From positions 2,604,001-2,668,000 of the forward strand of contig NZ_CP038810.1 of NCBI RefSeq assembly GCF_004797125.1: a stretch of 64,000 nucleotides of DNA. The letters are read 5' to 3'. Below are positions 45,361 through 56,303 of the stretch, piece after piece (the stretch's first letter is position 1; each line of letters starts with the position of its first letter). Source of the stretch: Flavobacterium sangjuense (GTDB lineage: Bacteria > Bacteroidota > Bacteroidia > Flavobacteriales > Flavobacteriaceae). The position numbers were made by a program, and so were the translations under genes. The notes below the pieces were generated by a model that saw nothing but the letters and a program-made list of their open reading frames with translations, was not told the origin of the DNA and searched no databases.

Positions 45361-47088
45361 TTAATAATCTCTTAGGACATGTGCAATGACCGTCAAGGTA
45401 TGCACACCTGTACTGTTAGAAAAAGTTCCATTAACAGTCATATCAACATATTGGCCAACTGCGCCAAAACTACTTAGATTATATTGAAGCGTATTTGGCA
45501 TAGAGCTACTGATTCCAATACCCTCAGAACTCATTTGAAACGCAGTTGAAGGATAAACCCCGGGAACATGTGTTGTTCCACTAAGGTAAAAATAGTTTGT
45601 GGATGTAATGTATAATTGAGCGCCTGTTCCGCCTGGCGGAGTAGTTCCTGAATGCAAACCAGTTAATAGGAAAACCGGCGGATTAGAATCTACCTGATAC
45701 GAAATAAATTGAGTTATAGTATTACATGCTGTCAGCACACCAATATTTGTTATCGGAGATGTAAATGTGTAATTGATTGTTCCGGTTGTTTGCAGATTAT
45801 CATAATCAAAACCCTGCAAAGTAAATGTATTATCACTTGGACAAACCACTGTGCTAAAACTAAACGTTCCGCCCGTAACTGCTGCTATACTTTGAGTTGC
45901 ACCATACTGCATTAAAACATAGCCATTAGTTACATTGGTACTGTCACATTTTAATAAAGTCCCTTGAACTACAGTTGGTGTAGCCATTGCAGAAGTTATA
46001 ACAATATTGGGTAAAATAGTATCGCTTGTAAATGGGCCTATTGTTCCTGTATAAATACTATTTCCACAAATATCCAAAACCGATACAGTCATTGTCGTGT
46101 TTGCTGGAACTAAGCCTGAAACTTGCCCGCTACCATTAGTATTCCCATATGCAGTATAAGTAAAGCCATTCGGCAAAAGCCCAACACTAACATTAGTTAA
46201 CGGATTACCGTTAGAATCTACAACAGTAGTAGTTAATCTAACAGTTGGAAACTGTGCATCACAATTCCACCAGGAGAAATGTGAAACGGTTCCAACATAA
46301 TTATTTCCAACCTTCGTGGCAACTCCATCTTGTTTCCAATAACCTCTAACTTCGTCAAAATACCATAACGGAATTGTGATTGGTGCGCTTGCCAATTGGC
46401 TGTCATCTATTCGGATTGTTATGTCGGCAGTGTAGCCATTGGCAATATTTAACTTTTGTCCCGCTGAACCTCGCAATGTTACGTTTAACATTCCAAAGGT
46501 TTTAAGTATGACTTCATTACCGTTGTTGTTTTCAGCATATAACATTCCGGGCATTAAGTTGTTTAAGTTTTCATCAGAAGATGTTAGATGAAACATTGAA
46601 ACCTGAACATTACCAGTATAAGTTGCTCCATTTTCATCTGTAAAAACACCATCAAAATTTACTTTTGTGCCTGAAGGAAGTGACACTTCACTTTCAACAC
46701 CTGATTGGACAGTTTGCAAAGGCGTATCAGTCAGCAGCATTATTTTTACATTGTTTCTTCCTGCAGTTGGCACTAAAGAGCGTGAACCATCAAGATATCC
46801 TGATTTTTTAGCTGTGACGTAAGCAAACTTTTCAAAAACATCTGCGCTATTGATGATAAAAACACCATTGACATCTGTTTGTACTGTAGATGAACCTATT
46901 TTTACAGTTGCGTTTTGTATTGGATGATTGTTAATGTCGACTATTTGTCCTGTAAAACTACGGGCAACCACATTGCCAAATTTTTCAGAAAAATTATCTG
47001 TGAAATTTCCGTTATTTTCACTTAAATCACAAGTGACAAAAGCAAAAATAATAAGCAATGCTCCTAAAAGAATCTTGATTTTTTTCAT
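45361..47088 (-). CDS. Probable surface lipoprotein with carboxypeptidase-regulatory-like domains
   Basis: 575 residues. The hydrophobic N-terminus ends AFVTCDLSEN, a weak lipobox (cysteine 20). A carboxypeptidase-regulatory-like domain (about 42-110; GQIVDINNHPIQNATVKIG) is followed by a beta-rich domain (about 115-270) and a second regulatory-like unit (VDSNGNPLTNVSVGLLP, about 290-350). The rest is beta-rich repeats. It probably sits on the outer membrane, possibly outward-facing. No binding partner can be proposed. Confidence 0.75.
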   Translation of the reverse strand: MKKIKILLGALLIIFAFVTCDLSENNGNFTDNFSEKFGNVVARSFTGQIVDINNHPIQNATVKIGSSTVQTDVNGVFIINSADVFEKFAYVTAKKSGYLDGSRSLVPTAGRNNVKIMLLTDTPLQTVQSGVESEVSLPSGTKVNFDGVFTDENGATYTGNVQVSMFHLTSSDENLNNLMPGMLYAENNNGNEVILKTFGMLNVTLRGSAGQKLNIANGYTADITIRIDDSQLASAPITIPLWYFDEVRGYWKQDGVATKVGNNYVGTVSHFSWWNCDAQFPTVRLTTTVVDSNGNPLTNVSVGLLPNGFTYTAYGNTNGSGQVSGLVPANTTMTVSVLDICGNSIYTGTIGPFTSDTILPNIVITSAMATPTVVQGTLLKCDSTNVTNGYVLMQYGATQSIAAVTGGTFSFSTVVCPSDNTFTLQGFDYDNLQTTGTINYTFTSPITNIGVLTACNTITQFISYQVDSNPPVFLLTGLHSGTTPPGGTGAQLYITSTNYFYLSGTTHVPGVYPSTAFQMSSEGIGISSSMPNTLQYNLSSFGAVGQYVDMTVNGTFSNSTGVHTLTVIAHVLRDY

Positions 47089-47108
47089 ACTCTTTGGTTT
47101 TGTTTGAC

Positions 47109-47243
47109 CTAAAGATAAGAAAAATCAGTATTGGTTGCGTTAGAAAAATTATTTCTTAACTTTGAAATTCCGTCGTTTAGCCAATTCAGGCAATCATCAA
47201 TGTTTGGCGTATAGCTTATTGTAACATTCCATTTTTATTCTTT
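47109..47243 (-). pseudogene. Decayed duplicate of the dsbD 3' end
   Basis: On the minus strand the reading KWNVTISYTPNIDDCLNWL followed by NDGISKL runs parallel to the last 26 residues of DsbD (KLNPPISYTPNVDEYIKWLK, DGISKF at 47705 onward). A stop codon interrupts the frame just upstream of the lysine, and the match extends no further. The genuine dsbD 3' end lies about 0.5 kb away with the same orientation, so phhB sits between two copies of it. Confidence 0.75.
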
Positions 47244-47362
47244 TAATCGGTTAGATTATCTGTTTCTTAAATTCTTATTTTGATTACGATTTTAAGGTGT
47301 AATAATTGAAAAAGAATTGCATTTGGCTTACCTTTACATTTAGAATTAAAAAATGTAAAATC

Positions 47363-47683
47363 ATGTCACTTTTAACCACACAACTCCTTGAAGAAGCTTT
47401 AGCCCATGTGCCAGGATGGGTTTATGCCGACAAATCGATTGAAAAACAATTTGTTTTTACTGATTTTACTGAAGCTATGGCTGTGATGAACAAAATTGCA
47501 GTTATAGCCGAAGAAATGAACCATCATCCGGAATGGTCCAACGTATACAATAAATTAGAGATTCGTTTGTCAACTCATGACAGCAACGGAGTAACAACTA
47601 AAGACATTCGCCTGGCGCATGCTATAGAGATTATCGTGAAGGAGATTCGAAATCCGGAACCTATTCTTTTAAATAACAATTAA
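47363..47683 (+). CDS. phhB: Pterin-4a-carbinolamine dehydratase PhhB
   Basis: 106 residues from the ATG at 47363; the open frame begins at 47306, but the upstream extension has no family resemblance and the standard length starts here. The catalytic motif EEMNHHPEWSNVYNKLEI holds the paired histidines, followed by LSTHDSNGVTTKDIRLAHAI. It regenerates the pterin cofactor by dehydrating 4a-hydroxytetrahydrobiopterin, usually for phenylalanine hydroxylase. No hydroxylase gene is in the window. It lies on the plus strand between dsbD and the dsbD-tail remnant. Confidence 0.92.
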   Translation: MSLLTTQLLEEALAHVPGWVYADKSIEKQFVFTDFTEAMAVMNKIAVIAEEMNHHPEWSNVYNKLEIRLSTHDSNGVTTKDIRLAHAIEIIVKEIRNPEPILLNNN

Positions 47684-47701
47684 GGTTTACTCCTTTGTGT
47701 T

Positions 47702-49702
47702 TTATTGCTTAAATTTTGATATTCCATCTTTAAGCCATTTGATATACTCATCCACATTGGGTGTGTAGCTTATTGGAGGATTCAATTTTTCTTCGTTCAA
47801 ATCGATTAAAACGTAGAAAGGTTGCGTATTTGTTTGATATCTTGTAATAATAAATTCCGTCCATTTATCGCCGATCGTGGTAATCTCATTTCCGGTTTCT
47901 TTTGAAACCGTTTGCTCACTTTTAGGCAATTCTCTTTTATCGTCAACATATAACGAAATCAAAACAACATCGTTTTTCAATACATTCAAAACCTTTTCAT
48001 CCGACCATACATTATTTTCCATCTTACGGCAATTGACACATGCATAACCTGTGAAGTCAAGCATGACAGGTTTATTGATGGATTTGGCGTAAGCTAAACC
48101 CGTTTCATAATCCGTGAAAACGGTTAATCCGTGTGGTCCAACTTCTGCGCCATTTGGTAATCCTTCTTTAGAAGAAGTTGTGCTGTTTCCAAAAAAACCG
48201 GTTGGACTTTCACTATAGGTTTGTGGTGGCGGAAATGCGCTGATTAATTTTAAAGGCGCGCCAAATAATCCGGGAATCATATAAATAGTAAACGCTAAAA
48301 CCAATAATCCTAAAGATAATCTTCCGACCGAAATATGGGTAATCGGACTATCATGTGGTGTCGTTATTTTTCCTAATAAATACAAAGCCCAAATTCCGAA
48401 AATAGCAATCCATATCGCCAGAAAAACCTCTCTCTCAAGCAAATGTAATTGCAAAACCAAATCGGCATTGGATAAAAATTTAAATGCTAATGCTAATTCT
48501 AAAAAGCCCAAAGAAACTTTCACGGTATTTAACCAGCCTCCTGATTTTGGCAACGAATGCATCCAACTTGGGAACATGGCAAAAAGCATAAACGGCAATG
48601 CTAAAGCAGAAGAAAAACCAAGCATACCTATGATTGGCGCAATGCCACCTTTAGAAGCTGATTCAACTAAAAGCGTTCCGACAATTGGCCCGGTACAAGA
48701 AAATGAAACAATGGCTAAAGCCAAAGCCATAAAAAGAATTCCAATTACACCTCCTCTATCGGCTTGTCTGTCAACTTTATTTGCCCAGGAATTCGGCAGC
48801 ATAATTTCAAAAGCTCCAAGGAAAGAAACTGCAAAGACTACTAAAAGCAAAAAGAAAAACACATTGAACCAAGGGTTTGTTGACAAGGCATTAAGAGCAT
48901 CAGCACCAAAAATTCCAGTGATTGCTAATCCTAAAACCACGTAAATTGCAATGATTGAAATTCCGTAAAGAATAGCATTTCGTTTTCCCTGCCCGGGATT
49001 TTTACTTTGTTTGGTAAAAAAGCTTACCGTCATTGGAATCATTGGAAAAACACAAGGTGTAAGCAAGGCCGCAAAACCTCCAAGAAAAGCCAGGAAGAAG
49101 ATTGTCCACAAACCTCTTTGTGCTTCTTTTTTCGGAGCTTCAACAACTGTTTTTGCTTCTGGTTTTGTAGGTTCACTAACCGTAAATTGTGATGAACTCG
49201 CTGTATCTGTTTCTGAAATGTTAGTTGCTATTTCTTCGGGAAGTTGGTCTGTTGTATTTGGCAACTGAAACGTAAAACTCATATTATCATTGATACAAGC
49301 AGTTTTGCAAACCTGGTAATCAATTTTGGCTTTTATAGAAGTCAGCTTCGCGTTAATGATTTTTACTTTTTGCGTAAAGGTTACATTCTTTTCAAAGTAA
49401 TATTCGTCTACACCAAAAACATCATTAAACTGTTTTTTATATGGGCTTTCTTTAACTTTTCCAACCAATTCATAGTTTCCTTTTGCCTCTTTAAAATCAA
49501 ATTCGGCTGGCAATGGTCCATCGGCTGGCGTGAATTGAGAATATACATGCCAATCGTTGTCAATCTTTCCTTCCATCACCAAATTGAATTCGGAATCAGA
49601 AATTTTTTCAACTTTGGAAGTCCATTTTACCGGCTTTACAATTTGCGCATTTAAGTTGGCTAAAGCCAAAAAACTAAAAAGAAAAAATAGTACTTTCTTC
49701 AT
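47702..49702 (-). CDS. dsbD: Thiol:disulfide interchange protein DsbD
   Basis: 666 residues with the three DsbD parts. A periplasmic N-terminal domain (about 20-155) holds a cysteine pair in VCKTACIND. A membrane domain of eight helices (about 195-480) has the redox cysteines in LTPCVFPMIPM and SFSCTGPIVG. A C-terminal thioredoxin-like domain has GYACVNCRKME. It carries electrons from cytoplasmic thioredoxin to periplasmic disulfide isomerases and cytochrome c maturation. Its ATG overlaps the tilS stop (TAATG at 49704-49700), implying translational coupling. Confidence 0.95.
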   Translation of the reverse strand: MKKVLFFLFSFLALANLNAQIVKPVKWTSKVEKISDSEFNLVMEGKIDNDWHVYSQFTPADGPLPAEFDFKEAKGNYELVGKVKESPYKKQFNDVFGVDEYYFEKNVTFTQKVKIINAKLTSIKAKIDYQVCKTACINDNMSFTFQLPNTTDQLPEEIATNISETDTASSSQFTVSEPTKPEAKTVVEAPKKEAQRGLWTIFFLAFLGGFAALLTPCVFPMIPMTVSFFTKQSKNPGQGKRNAILYGISIIAIYVVLGLAITGIFGADALNALSTNPWFNVFFFLLLVVFAVSFLGAFEIMLPNSWANKVDRQADRGGVIGILFMALALAIVSFSCTGPIVGTLLVESASKGGIAPIIGMLGFSSALALPFMLFAMFPSWMHSLPKSGGWLNTVKVSLGFLELALAFKFLSNADLVLQLHLLEREVFLAIWIAIFGIWALYLLGKITTPHDSPITHISVGRLSLGLLVLAFTIYMIPGLFGAPLKLISAFPPPQTYSESPTGFFGNSTTSSKEGLPNGAEVGPHGLTVFTDYETGLAYAKSINKPVMLDFTGYACVNCRKMENNVWSDEKVLNVLKNDVVLISLYVDDKRELPKSEQTVSKETGNEITTIGDKWTEFIITRYQTNTQPFYVLIDLNEEKLNPPISYTPNVDEYIKWLKDGISKFKQ

Positions 49703-51015
49703 TAGGCTGTATAATTTATTTTTAAAATTTTTATTGTCGTTTCAACAACTTTAAATCGCTCGTCCTGTCTTTTTCCAATAACCCAAACAATTTGATTTTC
49801 AGAACATAAAAGCCAGGTACTTGATTTGTCCAGTAAAGAAAATTTCTCGTCTTTAAAAAACTTACTGAGCTTCTTTTTCCCATTCATTCCGTGAGGATAA
49901 AACCAATCGCCTTCCTGCCATTTTCTGATCTCCAACGGAAATTGGAGTTTATCTTCGTCGACAAAGATAGTATTAGTTGCCTGAACCGAAATGTCCTCTA
50001 CGCTACAAAACGCCATTTTTAAGGGAAATTTAACTTCTTTCTGCTCTTTTTTTATCCAAAAATGAATCGGTTCACTATCATTTTGTTTCGGAAATAAAAT
50101 CAAATGATTTCTGTCTTTCAATAGAATATGCGTTTCCGAAAACACTTGTTTCCCTGATTGTGCCTCAATTAAATCATAAACGGCATCCCAATCGGTAAAA
50201 CCATATTCGGATAACCATTGGTATAAATAGGCTTTGTGATTCTGGAATTTCAATAATTTAGAAATATCAATTTTGATGGTGTCTTCTTCCGAAACTACTT
50301 GTTTGTAAACCATTTGGGAAGCATCACTGACAAGTGATTTTGCCTGTTGCAAACTGGAAACCGTATTTTCAAAAGAATCTAACAAACTTGGATTGAGTTC
50401 TTTCAAAATCGGAATGACATCGTGACGCAGTTTGTTTCGCAAATATTTATCCGAGGCATTGCTGCTGTCTTCGCGCCATTCAACATTGTTTTCTTTGGCG
50501 AAAGTCTCAATTTCATTTCTGGAAAAAGGCAATAACGGACGAACAATATTTCCGTTTTGCTGCGGAATTCCGGTCAAACCGTCCAATCCGGAACCACGGG
50601 TAAAATTGATTAAAAACGTTTCTAAGCTGTCATCCAAATGATGCGCTGTCAGTATATAATCGTAATCATTATTTATCAAAAGTGAGTTAAACCATTCGTA
50701 ACGAAGGTTTCGGGCAACAACCTGAATCGATAACTTCTGCTTTTCTGCAAATTTTTTGGTATCAAAACGATTTACAAACAATAAAACATCTATCATTTCA
50801 CATTGGTATTTTACAAATTTTTCATCTTCATCACTTTCATCACCGCGCAGCTGAAAATTGCAATGAGCAACCCTAACATCTAACTTTAACTGATGACACA
50901 AATGCAACAAAACCATGCTATCAATGCCTCCGCTTATTGCCAAAAGGAGTTTCTTTCCTTTTAGGAAAGGAAGATTCTGGTTGATATGATTTTGGAATTT
51001 TGTGAGCATATTCAA
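49702..51015 (-). CDS. tilS: tRNA(Ile)-lysidine synthetase TilS
   Basis: 437 residues. The N-terminal PP-loop ATPase motif AISGGIDSMVLLHLC (SGGIDS at 28-33) is followed by AHHLDDSLETFLIN and the family feature NLRYEWF. The C-terminal region (EIRKWQEGDWFYPHGMNGKK) is the TilS tRNA-binding domain. It converts cytidine-34 of tRNA-Ile(CAU) to lysidine so the tRNA reads AUA, an essential activity. It lies 16 nt after pabB and overlaps dsbD by one base. Confidence 0.95.
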   Translation of the reverse strand: MNMLTKFQNHINQNLPFLKGKKLLLAISGGIDSMVLLHLCHQLKLDVRVAHCNFQLRGDESDEDEKFVKYQCEMIDVLLFVNRFDTKKFAEKQKLSIQVVARNLRYEWFNSLLINNDYDYILTAHHLDDSLETFLINFTRGSGLDGLTGIPQQNGNIVRPLLPFSRNEIETFAKENNVEWREDSSNASDKYLRNKLRHDVIPILKELNPSLLDSFENTVSSLQQAKSLVSDASQMVYKQVVSEEDTIKIDISKLLKFQNHKAYLYQWLSEYGFTDWDAVYDLIEAQSGKQVFSETHILLKDRNHLILFPKQNDSEPIHFWIKKEQKEVKFPLKMAFCSVEDISVQATNTIFVDEDKLQFPLEIRKWQEGDWFYPHGMNGKKKLSKFFKDEKFSLLDKSSTWLLCSENQIVWVIGKRQDERFKVVETTIKILKINYTA

Positions 51016-51031
51016 AAGTAGTTATTTTAAT

Positions 51032-52321
51032 TTAACTCAAAACTTCAAACATGGCTTTGGCTTTCAGCAGGCATTCTTCATATTCCTGTTCGGGATTGGA
51101 TTGCGAAGTGATTGCGCTTCCAACCGAAAACGAAACGTAATTTGCTGCGGCATTATATAAGATACTTCGAATAACTACATTAAAATCGAAATCATTGTGC
51201 GGCGTAAAATAACCCACAGCACCGCTATACAAGCCGCGTTTTGATTCTTCCAGTTCTTCGATAATTTTCATTGCCGAAATCTTTGGCGCGCCTGTCATGC
51301 TTCCCATTGGGAAAGTCGTTTTTAGAATTTCTACCGGCGAAGTTGTGTTTTCCACGTTCGAAACAACAGTCGAAATCATTTGATGAACCTGCTCAAACGT
51401 GTAAATGCCGCACAGTTCTTCTACGGCAACAGTTCCTTTTATTGCTGTATGCGATAAATCATTGCGAACCAAATCAACAATCATGATGTTTTCGGAACGT
51501 TCTTTTGGGTTTTGCTCTAAAGCGCTTTTTGAATTATTGTCCAACGTTTCATCCGAAAAGCGTTTGGCTGTTCCCTTTATGGGTTGCGAAATGATTTTGT
51601 TTGCTTCTTTTCTCAAATAACGTTCCGGCGAAGCACAAAGTAAATACTGCTGATTGTTCTTGAAGAATATGGCAAATGGCGGTTTGGAAATGGCATTTAG
51701 TTTTTGATAAATTTCAACAGGTTCAAGAGTGGCATTTTCAGCATAAAATTCCATGCAGAAATTAGCTTCATAAATATCGCCACGATGAATGTGTTCAAGC
51801 ATCTTATTGACTTTTGAAAAATACTCATCTTTTGAAATTCTTTGCTTAATATCAATTTCCGAGTGCTCAACATTGAATACTGAACACTGATTTATCTCAT
51901 CAAAATCAGATTCTATTTCATCATCGCATAATCGCAAATACTGAACTTCTAATTGATTTCCTTTTAACAGAAACAATTTCTTTGGCTGAAAGAAAAATAA
52001 ATCGGGAAAATGCAAGCCGTCAAAGTTGTTGGAATGCAATTCTTCTACGTCATTTTTTACATCATAAGACAAATAGCCAAACAGCCAATCTTTGGTTTGC
52101 TGTTGGTATTGTTTTAAATCTTCAAAACAGTTATGATAATCCGTTTTTATCGAAGTAAAAGCATCCACAGCCAGAACACAATCAAAGCTGGATTGTTTTT
52201 GATGATAATTGTTTGAATCTAAAAAAACCACTTCCGCAAACTGCTGTGACCAATGCAATAATTGGTTTTTGAATCCTTCAGGATTGTCAATTTTTTTCGA
52301 AAATATAGTTCTCAATGACAT
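51032..52321 (-). CDS. pabB: Aminodeoxychorismate synthase component I PabB
   Basis: 430 residues from the ATG at 52321. The frame is open to 52435, but a TAATTTTG promoter box lies 15 nt upstream of 52321, inside the extension. Chorismate-binding motifs: GDIYEANFCMEF, SPERYLR, QPIKGTAKR (the PIKGT lysine typical of PabB), DLVRNDLSHT, and PMGSMTGAPKISAM. It joins chorismate and ammonia to give 4-amino-4-deoxychorismate for folate. Anthranilate synthase is less likely because no trp genes are near. First gene of the pabB-tilS-dsbD operon. Confidence 0.88.
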   Translation of the reverse strand: MSLRTIFSKKIDNPEGFKNQLLHWSQQFAEVVFLDSNNYHQKQSSFDCVLAVDAFTSIKTDYHNCFEDLKQYQQQTKDWLFGYLSYDVKNDVEELHSNNFDGLHFPDLFFFQPKKLFLLKGNQLEVQYLRLCDDEIESDFDEINQCSVFNVEHSEIDIKQRISKDEYFSKVNKMLEHIHRGDIYEANFCMEFYAENATLEPVEIYQKLNAISKPPFAIFFKNNQQYLLCASPERYLRKEANKIISQPIKGTAKRFSDETLDNNSKSALEQNPKERSENIMIVDLVRNDLSHTAIKGTVAVEELCGIYTFEQVHQMISTVVSNVENTTSPVEILKTTFPMGSMTGAPKISAMKIIEELEESKRGLYSGAVGYFTPHNDFDFNVVIRSILYNAAANYVSFSVGSAITSQSNPEQEYEECLLKAKAMFEVLS

Positions 52322-52336
52322 GGTTTTTATGGCACT

Positions 52337-52344
52337 CAAAATTA
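52337..52344 (-). promoter_or_regulatory. -7 box of the pabB operon (TAATTTTG)
   Basis: Exact TAnnTTTG match on the minus strand, 15 nt before the ATG at 52321. It favours that start over the longer open frame. Confidence 0.5.
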
Positions 52345-52517
52345 CAATAAAATAATTGGCTGTTGGAAAGGAAGCAAATGAAAATTTTGGCACACTTTTT
52401 AGTAGGAACAAAATAACATTTAACAAGAAATTCATTTTAAAATTATTGATAGAAAACTACACTCGCTTTTTGAAATTGAAATTGTAACTATTAATAACTA
52501 TTTAAAATGAATGTAAA

Positions 52518-53411
52518 ATGAAAAACAGAACAAAACTTGGTTTGGCATTGCTCTTATTTGGACTTGCCTTTGCGTGTAAACAAGCGGATTCGCTTGACAA
52601 TGCTACTGAAGCTGCAGCTGACACTACAGCTGTAGCATCAACAATATCTTCCAATGCAGCGGTGGAGAAAAAAGAAAGTCATCGGAAATTTGTACGAACC
52701 GCCGATTTAAAATTCAAAGTAAAAAATGTTGCCAAATCAACCTACGCTATTGAAAATATAGTCTCAAAAAACGGTGGCTTTGTAACCTTCACCGATTTGA
52801 AAAGCAACATCAACGAAAAATCAGAAACTAAAATCAGCCAGGACAGTACACTCGAAACTACCCGATATACCGTTGACAATACCATCACCCTTCGTGTCCC
52901 AAACACCCAATTAGATACCGTTTTAAAATCAATGGTAAAGGAAGTTGCCTTTCTCGACAGCCGTTTGATAAAAGCCGATGATGTAGCCTTGCAATTATTA
53001 TCTAATAAAATGGCACAAAAAAGATTGGCATCTCACCAAAAAAGATTGGAAAAAGGCATTGATACCAAAGGCAAAAAACTAACTCAAATCACTAATGCCG
53101 AAGATAAATTGCTAGGCAGACAAACTGAAAGCGATGAAACGGTACTGCAGAATCTTAGCTTAGAAGATCAGGTAAATTACAGCACCGTGACTTTGTATTT
53201 GTACCAAAGAGAAAGTGTTCTACAGGAAATTGTGGCCAATGAAAAAAGCATTAATGCGTATCGACCACATATCGGACTGCAAATTTGGGATAGTTTGAAA
53301 ACGGGTTGGTTTATGTTTGAAGCGATTATTGCATTTGTTGTACAACTTTGGGCACTGCTCTTACTGGCAGTTTTAGGTGTTTTTGCGTATAGAAAATTTG
53401 CAAAGAAATAA
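52518..53411 (+). CDS. DUF4349-type lipoprotein with C-terminal membrane helix
   Basis: 297 residues. The lipoprotein signal ends LAFACKQADS (cysteine 20). The DUF4349 domain (about 58-235) begins KFVRTADLKFKVKN and has NGGFVTFTDLKS, ITLRVPNTQLDTVL and LEDQVNYSTVTLYLYQ. A coiled segment lies at about 170-205, and one membrane helix at about 268-290. Function is unknown. DUF4349 proteins occur widely as membrane-attached proteins with stress links that are not proven. It is a single gene. Confidence 0.88.
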   Translation: MKNRTKLGLALLLFGLAFACKQADSLDNATEAAADTTAVASTISSNAAVEKKESHRKFVRTADLKFKVKNVAKSTYAIENIVSKNGGFVTFTDLKSNINEKSETKISQDSTLETTRYTVDNTITLRVPNTQLDTVLKSMVKEVAFLDSRLIKADDVALQLLSNKMAQKRLASHQKRLEKGIDTKGKKLTQITNAEDKLLGRQTESDETVLQNLSLEDQVNYSTVTLYLYQRESVLQEIVANEKSINAYRPHIGLQIWDSLKTGWFMFEAIIAFVVQLWALLLLAVLGVFAYRKFAKK

Positions 53412-53470
53412 AGTTAGTAACTTGACTGTAAAATAGATACCATTGGCGCAAACCTTTGGTATTTTTTATT

Positions 53471-53478
53471 TAACTTTG
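53471..53478 (+). promoter_or_regulatory. -7 box of the DoxX-like gene (TAACTTTG)
   Basis: Exact TAnnTTTG match 28 nt before the ATG. Confidence 0.5.
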
Positions 53479-53506
53479 ATAGACAAACCAACAAAACTTC
53501 AACTTT

Positions 53507-53881
53507 ATGAAAATCACCACTATCGTTATTCGAGTATTGATAGGACTTTTTCTCCTATTTGCATCGGTTAGTTATTTTTTGCACTTAACACCTGAACCTG
53601 TTACTACAGGAGATTTTAAAGCTTTTCAATTGGGCTTAGTGGCTTCAACTTATTTAATGCCTTTGGCTAAAGGAGTAGAACTGCTAGCTGGTTTATCTTA
53701 CGTCACCGGTAAATATGTAACTTTAGCTAACATTGTTATCCTTCCTGTTACCTTAAATATTTTATTGATTAATTATTTCCTGGCACCGGAAACATTGCCT
53801 ATTGCTATTGCCTTATTTTTAGCAAACTTGTTTTTAATTTATCGCTATTGGGATAATTATAAATCTGTATTTACTCCATAA
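53507..53881 (+). CDS. DoxX-like four-helix membrane protein
   Basis: 124 residues, four hydrophobic helices (about 5-24, 45-66, 72-92, 97-116). The LIGLFLLFASVSYF start and LMPLAKGVELLAGLSYVTG second helix match the DoxX/DoxD-like family. Members associate with respiratory or sulfur oxidoreductases or thiol stress. Function here is undetermined. It has its own promoter box and a strong terminator. Confidence 0.8.
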   Translation: MKITTIVIRVLIGLFLLFASVSYFLHLTPEPVTTGDFKAFQLGLVASTYLMPLAKGVELLAGLSYVTGKYVTLANIVILPVTLNILLINYFLAPETLPIAIALFLANLFLIYRYWDNYKSVFTP

Positions 53882-53917
53882 AAAAATGCCTCTCGAAAAT
53901 GAGAGGCATTTTTATTT
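53881..53917. terminator. Bidirectional terminator between the DoxX-like gene and katG
   Basis: A perfect stem AAAATGCCTCTC / GAGAGGCATTTT with loop GAAAAT, flanked by A and T runs, between convergent genes. Confidence 0.9.
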
Positions 53918-53934
53918 TATTTAATCTGTATGAA

Positions 53935-56175
<2,241 letters not shown>

Positions 56176-56270
56176 ATGATAACTGTCATCTTTTGTAATA
56201 GTTTTTAATTATATATTACTATTTATAAATTGCCAAAACTTATATTTAAAGATAATATCATTTGCTTTTA

Positions 56271-56278
56271 TATATTTG
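56271..56278 (+). promoter_or_regulatory. -7 box of the amino-acid permease gene (TATATTTG)
   Basis: Exact TAnnTTTG match 25 nt before the ATG at 56304. It lies downstream of the alternative start at 56262, which is therefore unlikely. Confidence 0.55.
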
Positions 56279-56303
56279 TTTCTTTGTAACCAAAATAATA
56301 AAC

